A stretch of 64,000 nt of DNA from Pyropia yezoensis (Eukaryota; Rhodophyta; Bangiophyceae; Bangiales; Bangiaceae): assembly GCA_009829735.1 (NCBI GenBank), contig CM020619.1, forward strand, positions 26,314,063-26,378,062, given 5' to 3'. Position numbers and translations under genes: made by a program. Below, in pieces: positions 61,301-64,000 of this stretch. The first letter of the stretch is position 1. The number at the start of each line of letters is the position of its first letter. Below the pieces are notes generated by a model. That model was given only the letters and a program-made list of their open reading frames with translations, was not told the origin of the DNA and made no database searches.

Positions 61301-63760
61301 TTGACCCCCGTCGAGGTTGCCTATAATCTCATGGACGGTGGAGCGCAGTTCTCGCAAGTCCCGATTGACCTTGCCGTGAAACAGGGTGCGCTGCACGTTG
61401 GTCAGCACATGCAACAGCGCCGCGCCACCGACCAGCAGCTGCCCACGGTCGTGCGCCTGTAGCAGGCGGCTGGTAGTGCTGGCCATCGTAGTTCTTGACA
61501 CTGACAATGTGGCTGGTACACCACGCTGGCCGCGTCGCCCGACCGCGGTCCAGTAAAACTCGGCGGCGGTTGCGGCTTCCCGGGCCACGGTACCGGGGCC
61601 ACTAAAGGCTAGGCACCACACCCACGGCAGGGAGTCGAACCAGGCGTCCGCCACAGCCCTCTTGAACGCCCTGTGCTCGGGGCGTTCCCACGCTTCGGAC
61701 GCCAAGAAGCAAACGCAGCGCAGTAGCAGGCGCCGCAGGTTCCTGATGACAGACGCCGGGGTCCTTGCAGGTATTCTACCGCGACCTTCGTCGAGTAGAC
61801 GTGCCAGGATTTGAACCAAGCGGGTTCGCGCGCCACGGCTACCAGTGGAAGCCAAGGTGGTGGCGTCACCCATCGGTAGGGCGGCCACAAATGCGTCACA
61901 GGACCGAACAAACGCCGTACAGACTGCAAGCGATTGTAGGGGCGTTGACTCCTCGGATGGTAGGTCACGTGCGGCTGCAACGTGCACCAGGCGAAGGGCA
62001 GCGTCCAGGGCCAAGGCAAAGATAAAGAACGGGCCGGTTGTCGGGTAGAGCTCTTGATCACCTTGTACTGTGGCCTCATCCGCGGCCGTCATCCTGGCAA
62101 CGCTCTTGCACGGTCGAAGTAGAACGTCTGGGGACCACGACCGTCGCTCGTCATCCGCCCTCTTCGAATCCTCCGGTACCATGTCAATCGAAGAATTATC
62201 TGGGTCGTACCAGTTTGTCAGCTGGCACATCACGTGCCTTGCACCCTTCCGCAATGACTTGTCCGTTGACAACAGTAGACCGAGCCCGGTGCCGGCAAGG
62301 GTATACACAGCGGCCGACAAGTGAGTAACGACTTCGTCGTTCTCCTCGAGGGAGGGGTTGCACAAAACGGTAGTAACACCACGGAGAAGCTGCGAAACAT
62401 ACGCAACGACAGCTGCGCTCCACGACCCAAACCCGGGGATCTCCGTAGGGGTAGCAGCCGGCACAAACGCGAGGATCCCTGGTAAGGAAAGCATCTCGCA
62501 CATGGACGGACGAACAACCATGGCAAGTGCACGGGCGGCCGGGCCATGGGCGTCTTGGTCCGTTGCACCGTGCATGGATGTCGACATGGCCTGGGACATC
62601 TCACGCCAAACGCCCGTGCACAACTTGACGCGAAAATTTGGTAGATGAGACTCGCCGACGGAGTCGCCCGTCCGTGCCAGAGCGCGGTGGACCACTCTCG
62701 ATGAGTCTTCGGTCACAAACGCAGCCAGAGCGTCCGTCGCCGCCGCCGACGACCAACAGCCCGAGCACCATGCCAACGACAGAAAGCGGAGGATATCACC
62801 CGCACCTACGTAGTCCTCAACAAGCGTCCCATTTCTCAAGCCGGACAAGAGGAGGAGACACACAGCCTCCACTACTGACTCGCCCACAAAACCGGGCGCG
62901 GTCGGTAGGGGCTGGCGCGCCTGGTCACCCGCACCGCTCGCACGGGGCAGCAGCGGGACGTCGGGCTGGTCCACGCGCCGCCTCCGGGCCCCGGTCGGTA
63001 GCCCGCTCGTGGTGGTGGTGGTGGGGGTGGTGGTGGCACAGACAGCCAACACCGACAGTTGGGCCCCCGTTACCCAGGCGTCTGGGTGGGTGACAGGCAG
63101 GACCATGGCGGACAGCAGCGGGGCGACAACATTGGCCGGCAGGGTCAGGACGGGCGCACCCCCGGCGCTGCGCTGGGCCGTGCACAGGGCACGCGAAAAG
63201 ATGCTCATCACATCTGGCCGATCCGCAACCGGCCACACAAGTGCGCGCAGCTTAAGAACCGTTGCCGACGCCACGACGGGGTCGACCGGGAGGTCCTTAT
63301 GCGGTGCGATTAGGCGCACAGCCACCGCTGTCGCCCGATCAACGGCCCCCAACAGCGAGGCCCTTGGAGGGCTTGCCCCCCCCCAAAAAAACGTCCTACA
63401 CGTATCGGCAACGAGCGAGTCCAGCAGCTGTGCGTCGGCGTCACGGGTACTGTTCGCAGCGTGGAGGGAAGCTTCGCCGGTTGCTGCCGCTGCTTCTGCT
63501 ACAGGTACAGCGGCAGGTGCGGGGAGGGAAGCTTCGCCGGTTGCCGCCGCTGCTTCTGCTACGGGTACTGCGACTGGTACTGTTGCCATCATACGACCGG
63601 GAATATTCCCGTGGGAGGCGAAAGGCGCTCGGAGGGTGGCTGGCACGGGTGGGGCATCGGCACCCGTAATGCCCCCTGCGCCCACAGTAGTTGGGGTGGA
63701 GGTGGTACGCCGGACACCGTCCCGGGAACCCGCGTCCTCGTTCTCGTCCTGGAACTCCAT
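58317..63760 (-). CDS. Sen1/UPF1-family superfamily-1 helicase, with an internal TAG and a frame change
   Basis: It is predicted to unwind RNA or RNA:DNA hybrids (Sen1/senataxin-type). The first block (63760 to 60008) gives about 1250 residues of mostly helical N-terminal sequence and an acidic segment (PIEIIDDDEE), ending in a stalk-like SDWREYSGLGEWMRLPRTI. A TAG at 60008-60010 follows, then in the same frame LDESQLGVVRTVADAFGG (Q motif) and SPPGTGKT (Walker A). Near 59535-59580 the frame changes; the second frame has VIIVDEAAS, GDPAQLPPSSG, HQHRLRP, VDGSQGASVDCVFLSLARS and RRMNVMLSRAEAHLHVVGD. The TAG sits in CGGTCTAG after a pyrimidine tract and may be a 3' splice site; the frame change may be another short intron, an error or a lesion. 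The first ATG is 63760. Confidence 0.82.
63464..63583 (-). repeat. 60-bp tandem duplication in the helicase N-terminus
   Basis: GGAGGGAAGCTTCGCCGGTT recurs at about 63464 and 63524. It encodes two copies of PVAEAAAATGEASL with different linkers and keeps the frame. Confidence 0.85.
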
Positions 63761-64000
63761 CAAAGATCCAGGTGTGCAGGTTCAAGGCGCACAGTGCCAC
63801 ACGGGCCGCCCCGCACCCCCGGCCCTACCAGCAACGAAGACGACGACCAGGTGCACAGGGGGCACACACGCCCACCGGAAAAGGGACAAAAGCAGTGGGA
63901 GAGGGTGGGAAGGAGAGGGCAAGAGCGGTGGGCGGGCGGGAAGAGGCAGACGAGGGGCAACCGGTCCCCGCACAGGGCGTCACCAGTTGAGGGCCACCTC
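63761..64000. other. Upstream region of the helicase gene, window edge
   Basis: Presumed 5' untranslated or promoter sequence for the minus-strand helicase; no other gene seen. Confidence 0.4.

Overview
The window looks like nuclear DNA of a eukaryote with a very GC-rich, intron-poor genome, most like a bangiophyte red alga (Porphyra/Pyropia type). This is inferred from the gene set (mitochondrial COQ3, ribosomal protein eL33, an ERGIC-type protein disulfide isomerase, a Sen1-like helicase), from the heavy Ala/Gly/Pro low-complexity insertions in otherwise recognisable enzymes, and from abundant Ty3/gypsy chromoviruses. No operons are expected. Large GC-rich intergenic blocks carry long but meaningless open frames on both strands.

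1-6.8 kb: a short hypothetical reading frame, then a complete pogo/jerky-type DNA transposon (1648-3534, perfect 20-bp terminal inverted repeats, DDD transposase), an unassigned GC-rich block, and an IS630/Tc1-like DDE transposase (5613-6506, minus strand).

6.8-25.2 kb: two nested Ty3/gypsy chromoviruses. The outer one (6785-25180, minus strand, 645-bp LTRs with about four differences) is split inside its integrase by a younger plus-strand element (10478-19854, 469-bp LTRs with one difference, perfect GGTAC target duplication). Both use the same 17-nt primer-binding site, both end in a chromodomain, and both have an open frame antisense to the element between integrase and 3' LTR (647 aa in the inner one). 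Each has one coding lesion in pol: a one-base frameshift in the inner RNase H and an in-frame TGA in the outer integrase.

25-44 kb: mostly host genes. COQ3 (minus) and an ERGIC/thioredoxin PDI (plus) are divergent; the PDI is convergent with eL33. Then come a secreted acyl-thioesterase-like hydrolase, a two-domain glycosyltransferase, a histidine phosphatase, a truncated MOSC-like frame and an unknown minus-strand protein.

45-56 kb: the most unusual block. It holds a 1239-aa protein joining a Ulp1-type cysteine peptidase to a complete-looking GIY-YIG nuclease domain; a 962-aa protein with a homogenised 24-residue Ala/Glu/Arg repeat; a divergent 379-aa unknown protein; and two directly repeated arrays of a 63-77 bp unit (about 49.46-50.01 and 55.66-56.24 kb) bracketing the last two genes. 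The last two genes look like accessory or mobile genes, but no transposase or element boundary was established.

56-64 kb: remains that may be a DIRS-like tyrosine-recombinase element, an unresolved coding patch, and a Sen1/UPF1-family helicase on the minus strand, whose N-terminal and helicase parts are separated by an in-frame TAG that looks like a 3' splice site and by a later frame change.
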